Below, piece by piece: positions 51,610 through 60,384 of a stretch of 61,746 bases of DNA. Position numbers and translations under genes: made by a program. The stretch is from assembly GCA_009885105.1 (NCBI GenBank), contig VFLI01000028.1:1-61746 (forward strand). Reading direction: 5' to 3'. The notes beneath the pieces are model-generated. The model made no database searches, was not told the DNA's origin, and worked only from the letters and a program-made list of their open reading frames with translations. Position 1 is the stretch's first letter, and the number at the start of each line of letters is the position of its first letter. Source of the DNA: Spirochaetia bacterium (GTDB lineage Bacteria > Spirochaetota > Leptospiria > Leptospirales > Leptonemataceae).

Positions 51610-52797
51610 ATGCAGGTGCGCCGAGTATTTTTTTTTGCGCTGTTCTCCGTTATACTGCTGACCGGCCTGCGGCCTGTATCGGCAAACAGAAAACCTCCTC
51701 CTGCGCTGAACAACCGGGTGACGGCTTTTTTTGGAAGGTACGTCGCGGCGGGTGACTCTTTCAGTCAGGGTTTTCAGAGCTGCAGCGTCGATGAAGGACG
51801 TCAGCTGCAGTCGTATCCGGCCCGCCTTTCTCATCTCATGAACGCACGATTTGAAGTCCCTCAGATCCGATCGCCCGGCTACCCTGTAAATCTGGAGGAT
51901 CTTTCGCGGGATGCGATAAAATGGCACAGTTGGTACTGTGCGATAACAGGCTGCCGCCGGTCCTACGATTCGCAGGAAGGATTGAACAATTTCTCTCTGG
52001 CGGGAGAAGGCGCGCAGTCGCTGATCGGCGCGGCCGGCAGCGCTGATATTCATCACCGCCTGATTCTCGGCGGCGACGGCGCCAGTCAGCTGAACCAGGC
52101 CCTGAATCGGAATCCCAGTTTTTTCTCGCTCTGGATCGGGAATAAAGACATCCTGGGCGCGTCCTTGCACAGAAACGCCGGTCTGCTGACACCTCTTAAA
52201 TCTTTCATCGACGCATACAGAACCATCGCCGGGAGGATCAGCCAGAAACAGAGCGCGGGCATCACTCAGGGAGTGATTGTCGGAAACATTCCGGATCCGG
52301 CTGACATGGCGTACGATGAAGGCAGCGGGGCCTTCTGGGATGAGTATTCGCTCGATTCTGACAGACAGATTGCTCTGGCGGACCGCGAAACGATTCAGGA
52401 CCGTTTGAGTAAATTCAACAGGGAGATCCGCATTCAGGCCGCGGCAAACGGCTGGGCTCATGCGGACATGGAAAGTCTTTTCAGGGACATCCACCGATAC
52501 GGATATTCCTTGAAAAACGCGGCATCGCAGAACACGGGCCTTTCAGTCAATTCGCGCTTCACCGGAGGATTTTTTTCTCTGGACGGTATCCATCCGGGCT
52601 CAACCGGCAGCGCAGTCATCGCGAATTATTACGTGGATGCCCTGCGCGCAAGATACAGAAAGATACTGGCGAAAGTGAATGAGAAGACCGCTGCGGGAGA
52701 GGATTCGCTTTATACCAATCCTGTGGACCCGCGCCCTCTGTTTGATAAAACCTGGTTTGGGCGTTCTATCATGCACCTTCTGGATTTGTTTATCTGA
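51610..52797 (+). CDS. Exported SGNH/GDSL hydrolase
   Basis: 395 aa with a signal peptide (FFFALFSVILLTGLRPVSA). SGNH blocks are AAGDSFSQG (block I Ser), SLWIGNKDIL (block III-like, with Asn) and DGIHPGSTG (block V Asp-His). It would remove or hydrolyse acyl groups from lipids or glycans in the periplasm. Immediate coupling to the sugar dehydratase gene suggests a role in envelope glycan acylation. The N-terminal signal places it outside the cytoplasm. Confidence 0.85.
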   Translation: MQVRRVFFFALFSVILLTGLRPVSANRKPPPALNNRVTAFFGRYVAAGDSFSQGFQSCSVDEGRQLQSYPARLSHLMNARFEVPQIRSPGYPVNLEDLSRDAIKWHSWYCAITGCRRSYDSQEGLNNFSLAGEGAQSLIGAAGSADIHHRLILGGDGASQLNQALNRNPSFFSLWIGNKDILGASLHRNAGLLTPLKSFIDAYRTIAGRISQKQSAGITQGVIVGNIPDPADMAYDEGSGAFWDEYSLDSDRQIALADRETIQDRLSKFNREIRIQAAANGWAHADMESLFRDIHRYGYSLKNAASQNTGLSVNSRFTGGFFSLDGIHPGSTGSAVIANYYVDALRARYRKILAKVNEKTAAGEDSLYTNPVDPRPLFDKTWFGRSIMHLLDLFI

Positions 52798-52846
52798 TCA
52801 ATTTCAAGGTATCCCGGCGGCGAGCGGGCATTCCAGCGGGCCCTTT

Positions 52847-54601
52847 TCAGGAAGTTTCGTCGTAGATCATAGACAGTTCCTGAGTCGATCCATTGTTAGT
52901 AAAAAAAACGGAAGTTATTGTGTGAACCATGATGGTGTCTTTTTTCCCTTTGACCTTGAGAATGTACCGGTTTCGCCGGCGGATCAATCCGTTGGCTTTC
53001 TGCAGCGATGCATCCGAGATAAGAATGCTGCCTGGCTGCGCTTTTTTCTCAATTCGTGACGCCGTGTTCACGGTATCGCCCAGGGCAGTCCAGTCGCGGC
53101 GTTCTTCCGTCCCGATATCAGCCATGATCACGGAACCTGTGTTGATTCCTATGCGAAGCAGAATGCTCTCATCTCCCGCCTCTTTGCGGAACTCATTGAT
53201 AACCCTGAAATTGTTCTGTATCTCGATCGCGGCGGCGCAGGCATGCTCCGGCAGGTCAAAAAGCGCCATGACCGCATCCCCCATGAATTTATCTACGGTC
53301 CCCTTGAATCTCTTGATCGACATTACCATGGTATTGTGGACCAGGTTCAGAAGTTCCACTACCATCTGCGGGCGCATCGACTCTGATTTTGCTGTGAAGC
53401 CTACCAGATCGGCAAACATCACGGTAATCTCTTTGACTTCCTCCGGCATGGTCCGCCGCCCGATTTCTGCCATTTCCCGCGCTTTGGCGAGAACCAGTTG
53501 AGGTATGTATGGCGCAAGAATAGCATGCAGTTTCAGATTTCCATTGAAGGTCCCCTCATCCAGCTGGAGTCCTTTACCCGACAGTGTCACCTCCTGCCAG
53601 AGCGTGTTTACAGCGTTACCTTCCAGAATACCGCTCACGTTGAAGAGGATCCGCTCTTTCTTGTCAAATGTATCCACATAGATGCGATAGTTTGAAATCC
53701 GTTTGATATTCTTCACACTCTGCGGACCCTGGAACAGGTCCTGCAGCATTTTTTCCGGAAGAAGGGTTCGAAACTCTTCGTAACGGTCCGGCGGGATTCT
53801 CAGGTTGGCCAGCATGTGTTTGGACGCAGACAGAGGAACGCCGTTCAGATCGAATCGAATAATGGAAAGATCTATCTGACGGAACAGACTCCAAACATGA
53901 GCCAGTGTCTCTTTGTTCCGGTTCATAACCCGCAATGGTTCCGACGCGGCAACGGGGTCGAATTCAATCGGGATGTCCAGCCTTGCGACTGTCTTCATTC
54001 CCTCAACAAAAAGTGAAAAATTACCCGGATCGATCCCCGCGCCCTTCAGGCTCATGATAATCAGGGGCAGCCCCAGTCCGGCCCCTTCCTGGCTGCCGTC
54101 TTCTCGTTCGAGCTCCAGAATCGGGATGAGGCTTTCCAGCTGCCGCGCCGTTTCCAGCGAAGATTGAATGCGCTTCCATTCAGGCTCCGTGGGCACTCCA
54201 TCGTTCGCAACATCAATCCGAAAAATATTTTTATCATGCAGTGTGCCGGTTACGTGAATTGAGATGCCTTTTTCTCGGCAGAGATATGAAAAATTCTCCG
54301 CTCGATGGACCTGAATTTCCGTTCGAAACAGATCCAGCCAGTCCGGGTACGGCAGATCGTCCATTCCCAGAGGAATGAGCATGTATTCAAAATAGGCGCG
54401 CTTGTAAAGAGCTTTGAGAGCATTGGCCGCCATTTCGAAAATCACCGCCTGTAAAGGCCCGCGGAGCGAATCAACAGGATTCACAAAATCTCCCACCCTG
54501 CCTATTGCAGATCGGAGGTGATTGATATCCTCCGTGTAAAGATCATACAATTGATAGCTGAAAGTCAGGTCAGTCAAATTTTCGATCGAAGCAGGTTTCA
54601 T
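52847..54601 (-). CDS. GHKL ATPase-like domain fused to class III adenylate cyclase
   Basis: 584 aa from ATG 54601. The N-terminal domain (about 40-200) is a divergent GHKL fold, with N-box FEMAANALKALYK (E56, N60, K63), a weak G1 (IDVANDGVP) and G2 EGAGLGL (172-178), like the stand-alone protein at 16482. A PAS-like middle (about 230-340) follows, then a class III cyclase from about 390 with VMFADLVGFT (D398) and FMGDAVMALFDL (D442) and ALGDTVNTASRIE. It would make cAMP or cGMP. GHKL is not joined to a His-acceptor domain, so it may act as a sensory or anti-sigma-like module. Confidence 0.88.
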   Translation of the reverse strand: MKPASIENLTDLTFSYQLYDLYTEDINHLRSAIGRVGDFVNPVDSLRGPLQAVIFEMAANALKALYKRAYFEYMLIPLGMDDLPYPDWLDLFRTEIQVHRAENFSYLCREKGISIHVTGTLHDKNIFRIDVANDGVPTEPEWKRIQSSLETARQLESLIPILELEREDGSQEGAGLGLPLIIMSLKGAGIDPGNFSLFVEGMKTVARLDIPIEFDPVAASEPLRVMNRNKETLAHVWSLFRQIDLSIIRFDLNGVPLSASKHMLANLRIPPDRYEEFRTLLPEKMLQDLFQGPQSVKNIKRISNYRIYVDTFDKKERILFNVSGILEGNAVNTLWQEVTLSGKGLQLDEGTFNGNLKLHAILAPYIPQLVLAKAREMAEIGRRTMPEEVKEITVMFADLVGFTAKSESMRPQMVVELLNLVHNTMVMSIKRFKGTVDKFMGDAVMALFDLPEHACAAAIEIQNNFRVINEFRKEAGDESILLRIGINTGSVIMADIGTEERRDWTALGDTVNTASRIEKKAQPGSILISDASLQKANGLIRRRNRYILKVKGKKDTIMVHTITSVFFTNNGSTQELSMIYDETS

Positions 54602-54697
54602 TCGCAGAGCCGTTCCGTTAAATAAAGAATCCAAACATTCAAAAAACAGTATGGATTGCAAATCTCGAACAGACTCGTTCCTCTGTCGATATTTTTT

Positions 54698-55927
54698 TTA
54701 TTCCCTGGTAAGAACTTCCCAGGGCGCGGGTCGATGCATGGTTTCATTTCGAAAAATGATAGATGTAAATAATATACACAATATGCATATTGCAATTGCC
54801 GCCATTCTTCCGGCCAGACGACCGAAGCGCAGCGGAACTGTTATCGGGATAAAAACGATCGGAATCAACCCCGGCATGAAGAGCCTTGCGATGTTGGCAA
54901 AATTGTCCCAGTATTCATGAGAGGCTTTGAACACCAATCCCAGGTTCAGTATCAGTCCGATTGCCATAGCGAGAGAAAAAACAGTCATTCCTGTCTCCCC
55001 CTTTGAGGCGAGAGCCCGAACCAGGACCGGCAATACGGCGATGTAAGCGACAATCATCAGCAGTAAAAAGCCGCGGCCGGAAAACAGCGCGTCGGGATTT
55101 TTCAGATAATCCGTCAAACCAGAAAAAAGACCGCTGCCGTGTTCGGCAATAAGCGCCGGCGTGAGACCGCAGACAGCCCACCAGACAGCTGCTGGAATCA
55201 GCGAAGACATCCATAGAACTGTTGATTGAAGGTGTTCTTTTCTGTCCTCGCGCCTTCGCAGAATAAAAAAGAAATGCGCCGCAGCAAAAGAAACCGGGAT
55301 TATCGAGAACGTCTCCTTCGTAAGCAGCGATGCAGAAGACAGAAAAAATATCGGCAGGAATGACCGGGGCCCGATCCTGTACAGAAGCAGAGCTGCCGTC
55401 ATAAGAGAAAGAGCCAGGCCGTCGGCCAGATTCAGCGCAAAGCACAGCAGAGAAAACGGATTGACCGCGAATACAAATGCGGCAAAAAAATTTGCAGTAT
55501 CTCCAGGACGACTGCCATATCCATACAGTAGCAGCATCAATGAAACGGCCAGATGCGCGATGACGGGCAGTATTATCATGGCAGGCAAAAGCGCATCGGG
55601 AGATATGAGATAAGCCCAGCCGGTCAGCAGAGGATATCCGATCCTGGAATAGCGAAAGGGAATTGAATCGACGACTGCACGACTGCCGGAATAAATAGAA
55701 GCGGCTATGTAATAGTAAAACTGTCCGTCGTAACCGCCCGTGCGAAATACAACCGAGTTCTGGGGAAGAACTTGCCTGTTATCCCTCGCGTAGCAGACTG
55801 TGTCGCTCAGGCAGCCAAATCCGGTCAGAGCAGAGAGATTGCCGTCATAGCGTCGGGTTTTGCCGACAAGAAGCGCGCCGTAGAGAGAGACAACAACACC
55901 CAGGACGCAGAAGGCCTGCAGTTTCAT
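54698..55927 (-). CDS. Multi-span membrane protein, possibly a glycosyltransferase-39-like enzyme
   Basis: ATG 55927 overlaps the previous gene's stop (ATGA); the longer frame is within that gene. The 409-aa protein has about ten spans and a periplasmic N-terminal loop with GYDGQFYYYIAAS, an aromatic-acidic motif reminiscent of the first loop of PMT/GT39-like lipid-linked sugar transferases. This is only a loose resemblance. It is translationally coupled to the STAS/zinc-ribbon gene. Confidence 0.6.
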   Translation of the reverse strand: MKLQAFCVLGVVVSLYGALLVGKTRRYDGNLSALTGFGCLSDTVCYARDNRQVLPQNSVVFRTGGYDGQFYYYIAASIYSGSRAVVDSIPFRYSRIGYPLLTGWAYLISPDALLPAMIILPVIAHLAVSLMLLLYGYGSRPGDTANFFAAFVFAVNPFSLLCFALNLADGLALSLMTAALLLYRIGPRSFLPIFFLSSASLLTKETFSIIPVSFAAAHFFFILRRREDRKEHLQSTVLWMSSLIPAAVWWAVCGLTPALIAEHGSGLFSGLTDYLKNPDALFSGRGFLLLMIVAYIAVLPVLVRALASKGETGMTVFSLAMAIGLILNLGLVFKASHEYWDNFANIARLFMPGLIPIVFIPITVPLRFGRLAGRMAAIAICILCILFTSIIFRNETMHRPAPWEVLTRE

Positions 55928-56445
55928 AGAAGTTTGCGCAGAGATTCGTAAAAAGCCGCTTCTCCGAATCGATCGCAGTAAAAATGCATTCCGCAGTTTG
56001 GACAGGCATACAGACCGGCGCCGGGAAGGCGGATAGAGTATTCGCATTTATGGCAGATGATCACCATTTTTTTTGCCGGGGCAGTACTGCGGATTTCATC
56101 CGATTTTTCTGCGATTTCCAGAGTCATCTGATTCCCGGAAACCGGAAGATCGCAGAGCTGCATCTGGACGAGCATCGGTTCCGGAATGTTTGTGAATTCC
56201 AGCTGAAAACGCCTGCCTTTTATGCGGAGTTTTTCCGCAGCGGTTCGAAACTCATCCAGTCCTTCATACAGGGCCGGTTCGATTCTGGCACAGTCCACCG
56301 AAATCACGTCATGACTCTCAGCCAGACGGCCGATTTCCTCCACCAACATCCGGGCTGCCAGCCGATCCAGTATGCCGGAAGGACTTAATATGAATTGATT
56401 TCCAGCCATAGGATAAGAATTGCTGTTAGGATTGGAATTTCCCAT
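55924..56445 (-). CDS. STAS-like protein with C-terminal zinc ribbon
   Basis: 173 aa from ATG 56445 (an internal ATG at 56409 is an alternative). The N-terminal 110 residues alternate beta strands and helices like a STAS domain (SHDVISVDCARIE, then the FRTAAEKLRIKGRRFQLEF segment). The C-terminal part has CHKC and CPNC pairs forming a zinc ribbon. The gene overlaps the next by an ATGA. Its start codon overlaps that of the divergent alpha/beta-hydrolase gene by two bases (CATG). Confidence 0.6.
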   Translation of the reverse strand: MGNSNPNSNSYPMAGNQFILSPSGILDRLAARMLVEEIGRLAESHDVISVDCARIEPALYEGLDEFRTAAEKLRIKGRRFQLEFTNIPEPMLVQMQLCDLPVSGNQMTLEIAEKSDEIRSTAPAKKMVIICHKCEYSIRLPGAGLYACPNCGMHFYCDRFGEAAFYESLRKLL

Positions 56446-57322
56446 GCCTGTTTCTACATTTCGATTGATTTTCGGCTGGATAAAGGAATTTTTTTATTTT
56501 CTTTTATTTTTATTGCACATGCCTTTTGGATTATTCTGGAATTTCCAGAGAAACCCGGGCAAAGGACGCCCGCCGATCATAATTGTCACAGAGGCTCTGT
56601 GCCGGCCTCTGCTGTATTTCCGTCTCAGGGCTAATCTGACCTGGGCCGGATTCCCTGTCTATGTATTCGAAGCGGGCAATCCTTTGCGGGGTTTGCGGGA
56701 AAAGGCGCGCCGCTTTGCCGCCATGCTGGAACATGAAAATATTCGGAACGGCATAATAATCGGACACGGCGGTGGAAGCCTTGCCGGTCTGGCCCTTCCG
56801 GATGCCGCCCGTCAGCGAATTCAGCACCTGATCGCGCTCGGCACACCCTTTCATGGTTCCAGGCTGTATCTGTATTTGCAGTTCATTCCGGCGCTAAGGG
56901 ATCTGGCAGTTGGAAGCGAGTATCTGCTGCTCAATCGACTCAACGCTCTGCTCTTTCCTTCATTCACACCGTTCTGCGCCTGGCAGGATGAATGCATCAT
57001 TCCCTTCAATCTGGCGTATTTTGGCCAGGGCCGTGATTTGATATTTGACGAGCCCGGGCATTTCAATCTGGTGCTGGGATATGAAAACATTTCGACAATC
57101 GTCGATTTTCTGAAAGAAAAATATCCGCTCCCGGTGCCGGTTGCATTGGCCGCTCCGAAAACGGCCCATCGGGCAGAGCCGGCGCCGGCTCTGCCGTCCC
57201 CGGTGAAAAAGATCCCGCCGGGTAAAAAACGATCCTCGGGAACAGGAAAAAAATCAGGCCCGACGAAACCGGGAAAAAAGAAAAAAGCCTCTTCTGGAAG
57301 AAATAAAAGAAAACGCCGATGA
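56444..57322 (+). CDS. Alpha/beta-hydrolase-like protein with altered nucleophile elbow
   Basis: 292 aa from ATG 56444. An N-terminal hydrophobic segment (FFYFLLFLLHMPFGLFW) anchors it or exports it. The fold resembles lipase/PGAP1-type hydrolases: IIIVTEALCRPLLYF, a nucleophile-elbow region IIGHGGGSLAG and a later ALGTPFHGS. The usual GHSxGG serine is Gly, so the enzyme may be inactive or use the Ser two residues further on. The C-terminus is very rich in Lys, Pro and Ser, suited to RNA or membrane binding. Its stop overlaps the MazG start. Confidence 0.65.
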   Translation: MPVSTFRLIFGWIKEFFYFLLFLLHMPFGLFWNFQRNPGKGRPPIIIVTEALCRPLLYFRLRANLTWAGFPVYVFEAGNPLRGLREKARRFAAMLEHENIRNGIIIGHGGGSLAGLALPDAARQRIQHLIALGTPFHGSRLYLYLQFIPALRDLAVGSEYLLLNRLNALLFPSFTPFCAWQDECIIPFNLAYFGQGRDLIFDEPGHFNLVLGYENISTIVDFLKEKYPLPVPVALAAPKTAHRAEPAPALPSPVKKIPPGKKRSSGTGKKSGPTKPGKKKKASSGRNKRKRR

Positions 57323-57648
57323 AAAGCGAAACTACACTGCAGGAAGCCCAATCTGCTGTCGATGACTGGATCCGCAGTACCGGTGCAGGATACTATCCGG
57401 AAATGACAAATCTGGCCAGGCTGACCGAGGAAACCGGCGAACTGGCCAGAATATTTGCCAGAAAGTACGGCGGACTCAGTCCCAAGCCCGGTGACGATAT
57501 TTCCGCAGAAGCAATGGAAGATGAAATGGGCGATGTTCTCTTTGTTCTGCTCTGCCTGGCCAACCAGACCGGCATAAAGATGGAGAATGCGCTGACCCGT
57601 GTATTGCAAAAATATTCCAGCCGGGATGTCGGGAGACACAATGCATAA
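57319..57648 (+). CDS. MazG-like nucleotide pyrophosphohydrolase
   Basis: 109 aa, single-domain type. Motifs NLARLTEETGELARIFARKYG (acidic ExxE, first Glu pair) and DEMGDVLFVLLCLAN (second acidic pair) are the metal-binding hallmarks. It hydrolyses non-canonical (d)NTPs to monophosphates. Its ATG overlaps the upstream hydrolase gene and its stop overlaps the start of the next lipoprotein gene. Confidence 0.9.
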   Translation: MKSETTLQEAQSAVDDWIRSTGAGYYPEMTNLARLTEETGELARIFARKYGGLSPKPGDDISAEAMEDEMGDVLFVLLCLANQTGIKMENALTRVLQKYSSRDVGRHNA

Positions 57649-58624
57649 ACTAATTTTGCCACGGAGCCACGGAGAACACAGAGTTGGGGCAGGAAGAGCT
57701 TTAACAGGACGGGCAGGATTTTCAGGATCAGTAAATCATTGGTCTTCAGCAATCCTGTTCATCCTGTTCATCCTGTTGCCTTCCTCCCGGTGCCAGAGAA
57801 ATGCCGCCTCACCTCAAAACGATCTGGCAAACATACCGCCGCCTGCGGGTCTGAACCGGGGCTGGAACAGGAATCTGAACATCCAGGGAGTTGCGTATGA
57901 TGTATTTTTTCCCGATTCTTATCACCGCAGAACCATTCTGGTTCTGCCCGGATGGAATTATCCCAAAACCGGCTGGATAGAGAATTCCTCTCTTGCCGCA
58001 CTGGCTCAACAGCATGGGTATGCCCTGGTGCTTCCGGAAATGCTCAAAACACTGTATGAAAGCTCTTACTATCCCCAGACAACTCTGAAATGGAACCCTC
58101 TGCCGGGCGGAGATTTTATAAAAAATCATTTCCTTCCAGATATGCAAAAAAAACATAATATATTTTTACAAGGTTCCGCCAGTGTGCTGCTGGGACTTTC
58201 AACGGGAGGCAGGGGTGTGGCTCTGACGGCCCTGGAGAATCCGGGACTGTTCGTGGCAGGCGCGGCGCTGTCCGGAGATTATGATCAAGCGCTTATGCCG
58301 ACAGACAATCTGATGACCCTGGTCTACGGACCCATTTCAAGTTTCCGCAGCCGCTGGACCGGCAGAGACAATCCGGCTGCCAGGGCGGGAGAGTGGAAAA
58401 TGCCTCTGTATCTTTCACACGGGCTTGCGGACCGCATCATCCCGGAAGAACAGAGCCGGATCTTCTATGAAGCTCTGCGAAAAATGCCGGGTGTGACCGT
58501 GGAGTATCATCCGGTTCCCGGAGGCGGACACGACTATAGATTCTGGAACGGTCAGCTTACCGATGTATTTGCTTTTTTTGAAAGGATAATTGCTCAGAAG
58601 GAAAGTGCTAATGAAAATCAATGA
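57641..58624 (+). CDS. Alpha/beta-hydrolase lipoprotein (esterase-like)
   Basis: ATG 57641 overlaps the MazG stop. The 327-aa protein has an N-terminal region encoded by dispersed repeats and a lipobox LLPSSRC (Cys51). The mature domain is an esterase/dienelactone-hydrolase-like fold: TILVLPGWNYPKTGW, nucleophile GLSTGGRG, later acid and His in LSHGLADRIIP and GGGHDYRFW. It would be an outer-membrane or periplasmic esterase. No earlier ATG with a better ribosome site is seen. Confidence 0.8.
   Translation: MHKLILPRSHGEHRVGAGRALTGRAGFSGSVNHWSSAILFILFILLPSSRCQRNAASPQNDLANIPPPAGLNRGWNRNLNIQGVAYDVFFPDSYHRRTILVLPGWNYPKTGWIENSSLAALAQQHGYALVLPEMLKTLYESSYYPQTTLKWNPLPGGDFIKNHFLPDMQKKHNIFLQGSASVLLGLSTGGRGVALTALENPGLFVAGAALSGDYDQALMPTDNLMTLVYGPISSFRSRWTGRDNPAARAGEWKMPLYLSHGLADRIIPEEQSRIFYEALRKMPGVTVEYHPVPGGGHDYRFWNGQLTDVFAFFERIIAQKESANENQ
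57655..57683 (+). repeat. Dispersed CACGGAG-type repeat
   Basis: TTTTGCCACGGAGCCACGGA followed by GAACACAGAG lies at the 5' end of the esterase gene and encodes LPRSHGEHRV in its reading frame. It is the known class of repeats with CACGGAG and ACACAGAG units. Confidence 0.6.
57703..57728 (+). repeat. CAGGA-type repeat, first arm of an inverted pair
   Basis: AACAGGACGGGCAGGATTTT then CAGGAT forms an imperfect inverted pair with 57751-57777. Both arms lie within the coding region for the esterase leader. Confidence 0.6.
57751..57777 (+). repeat. CAGGA-type repeat, second arm, encodes signal-peptide core
   Basis: AATCCTGTTC ATCCTGTTC ATCCTGTT is a tandem of nine-base units that reads as ILFILFILL in the frame of the esterase gene. 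Confidence 0.75.
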
Positions 58625-59990
58625 ATGCAAATCGAACAGGGAGCGCAATTCCTCGGCGAAAAAGCCGGAGCCGGGTTTGGAAGCGCTGCGTCTGCTTTCT
58701 CGTTTTTCTTCAGTTTTAATTGCAGGCGCGCTGATTGTGCTGAGTCCGGTATTCTGCCAGCGCACGAACCGGCCTTCCGGTCTTTCCTCGCAAAACACGG
58801 CAAATAACTACGACGCTTACTGGAACGATGTAGGAAAATTTCTGGCCGGCATGGACATTGAGGAAGGCAGCCGGATGGCGGAACTGGCCGGCCGCAAAGA
58901 AGAAATCAAGCACAAAGAATTCCTTTCCGACAGCTGGGAAAAAGTGGAATCGGAACTGCTCTCTCCCATGAGAACCTGGGCGATGCAGGAGTTCCCGGAA
59001 TCCGTTGTCAGCGGCAGTCCTGTTCTGTATCCTTTCAGCGGACCAGATTTCCTGAATATATTCACCTTTTTTCCGGATGCTCCGGAATACTACCTCGTCG
59101 GGCTGGAAAAAACCGGCCGGCCGCCCGATCTGATAAACATGCCCGTGACTGAAATTCCCAATTATTTAAGAATGGTCGAAAAATCCCTCTCCAGCATTCT
59201 GAATTTTTCGTTTTTTCAAACAAAGCATATGGCTCGAGATCTTTCTGGAACCGATCTGGGCACCGGTCCCATACTGACGATGTTTGTGGCTCGAACAGGC
59301 AATCGTGTTCTGAACGTCTACAATGTATACGTGGGGTCGGACGGTGAACTCCACGACGGAGAATACAGTTTACCGGAACTGGAAAGCGCTCCTGTCGAAT
59401 CGCCGGATGCCATTCCTCCTGTTAAATCTCCCGTGGAAGGAAAAGAAGTCAGTGACAAACAGGAAACCGGTCGAGAAGATGCGGATAAAGAGAAGGCAGA
59501 AAAAGAAACGAAATTATTATTTGTGCCGGGTATTCGCGTTCTGTTTTCGAGACCTGGAAAATCAGAGATTCAGGCTGTCACTTTTTTCAGTCAGGATGCC
59601 TCCAATCAAGGGCTGGCAAAAAATGATCTGCTGATCCGTTTTCTGAAAAAAAGGGGACCGTACAGAACATTCTTGAAAGCGGCGTCCTACCTTATGCACA
59701 GTAATATATTCAGCAGGATTCGAGAATTCATTCTCAATGAGAGCGATTTTATCATTCAGGACGATTCAGGTATGCCTATAAGCAGTTTCAGCCCCGATTA
59801 CTGGGAATGCAGGTTTTATGGCGCGTACACCCGACCAATACCGCTTTTTGCTCTCCGGTATCAGGCCGATCTCAGAGAAATCTACAAAAATTCAGAAGGC
59901 ATCAGGCCTCTGCCCTTTGGAATTGGATACAGATTCCATCCAGGCGAATCAAACCTGATGACAGCCCGCAAAAAAAAGGATGAGGATTGA
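58611..59990 (+). CDS. Lipoprotein, unknown function
   Basis: ATG 58611 overlaps the esterase end and has AAGGAAAG upstream. The 459-aa protein has a hydrophobic signal (VLIAGALIVLSPVFC) with lipobox Cys. The middle holds a Glu/Lys/Asp-rich low-complexity linker (about 280-305, EKAEKET). The flanking domains have no recognised motif. It belongs to a run of lipoprotein genes in the same direction and would sit on a membrane surface. Confidence 0.75.
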   Translation: MKINECKSNRERNSSAKKPEPGLEALRLLSRFSSVLIAGALIVLSPVFCQRTNRPSGLSSQNTANNYDAYWNDVGKFLAGMDIEEGSRMAELAGRKEEIKHKEFLSDSWEKVESELLSPMRTWAMQEFPESVVSGSPVLYPFSGPDFLNIFTFFPDAPEYYLVGLEKTGRPPDLINMPVTEIPNYLRMVEKSLSSILNFSFFQTKHMARDLSGTDLGTGPILTMFVARTGNRVLNVYNVYVGSDGELHDGEYSLPELESAPVESPDAIPPVKSPVEGKEVSDKQETGREDADKEKAEKETKLLFVPGIRVLFSRPGKSEIQAVTFFSQDASNQGLAKNDLLIRFLKKRGPYRTFLKAASYLMHSNIFSRIREFILNESDFIIQDDSGMPISSFSPDYWECRFYGAYTRPIPLFALRYQADLREIYKNSEGIRPLPFGIGYRFHPGESNLMTARKKKDED

Positions 59991-59992
59991 TC

Positions 59993-60370
59993 ATGAACTC
60001 AAAAATAAATAATGGCTCGCACTGGAAAAAGGCCGCGCTGATTCCCGCGCTGTTCGCGCTGGCTTTCTCCATGCAGTGCGCGGGAGCATCGGCGGGAATC
60101 ACCGCGGCAAACATGCCGATGGAAGGCAGGAAGTTCCATGTTCTGGGCACGGCGGAAACCACCGTCAGCTGGTGGAGTTTCGATCTGGGCATCATCGGCG
60201 TGCCGCTGGGCAGGCCTCCCGTGGATGAGGCAGAACGCATTCTTCTTGAGGAGAAAGGCGGAGATGCCCTGATCAATCTCAGATATTTCACGGACCGCAC
60301 AATCATTCTTCTGCTCACCCGCCACAGGTTCTATTTGAAAGCGGATGTTGTCCAGTTTGACAAAGAATAA
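59993..60370 (+). CDS. Small lipoprotein, family A
   Basis: ATG 59993 follows the previous stop (59988-59990) with GAGG eight bases upstream. The 125-aa protein has a signal and lipobox FSMQC. The C-terminal half with GGDALINLRYFTDRTI followed by FYLKADVV is paralogous to the end of the next gene product. No function is known. Confidence 0.7.
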   Translation: MNSKINNGSHWKKAALIPALFALAFSMQCAGASAGITAANMPMEGRKFHVLGTAETTVSWWSFDLGIIGVPLGRPPVDEAERILLEEKGGDALINLRYFTDRTIILLLTRHRFYLKADVVQFDKE

Positions 60371-60384
60371 AAAGAGAGCTTTTA

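Noticed and set aside
50761..52494. 577-codon minus-strand frame spanning the dehydratase and SGNH genes
   Set aside because: Antisense shadow of two well-supported genes.
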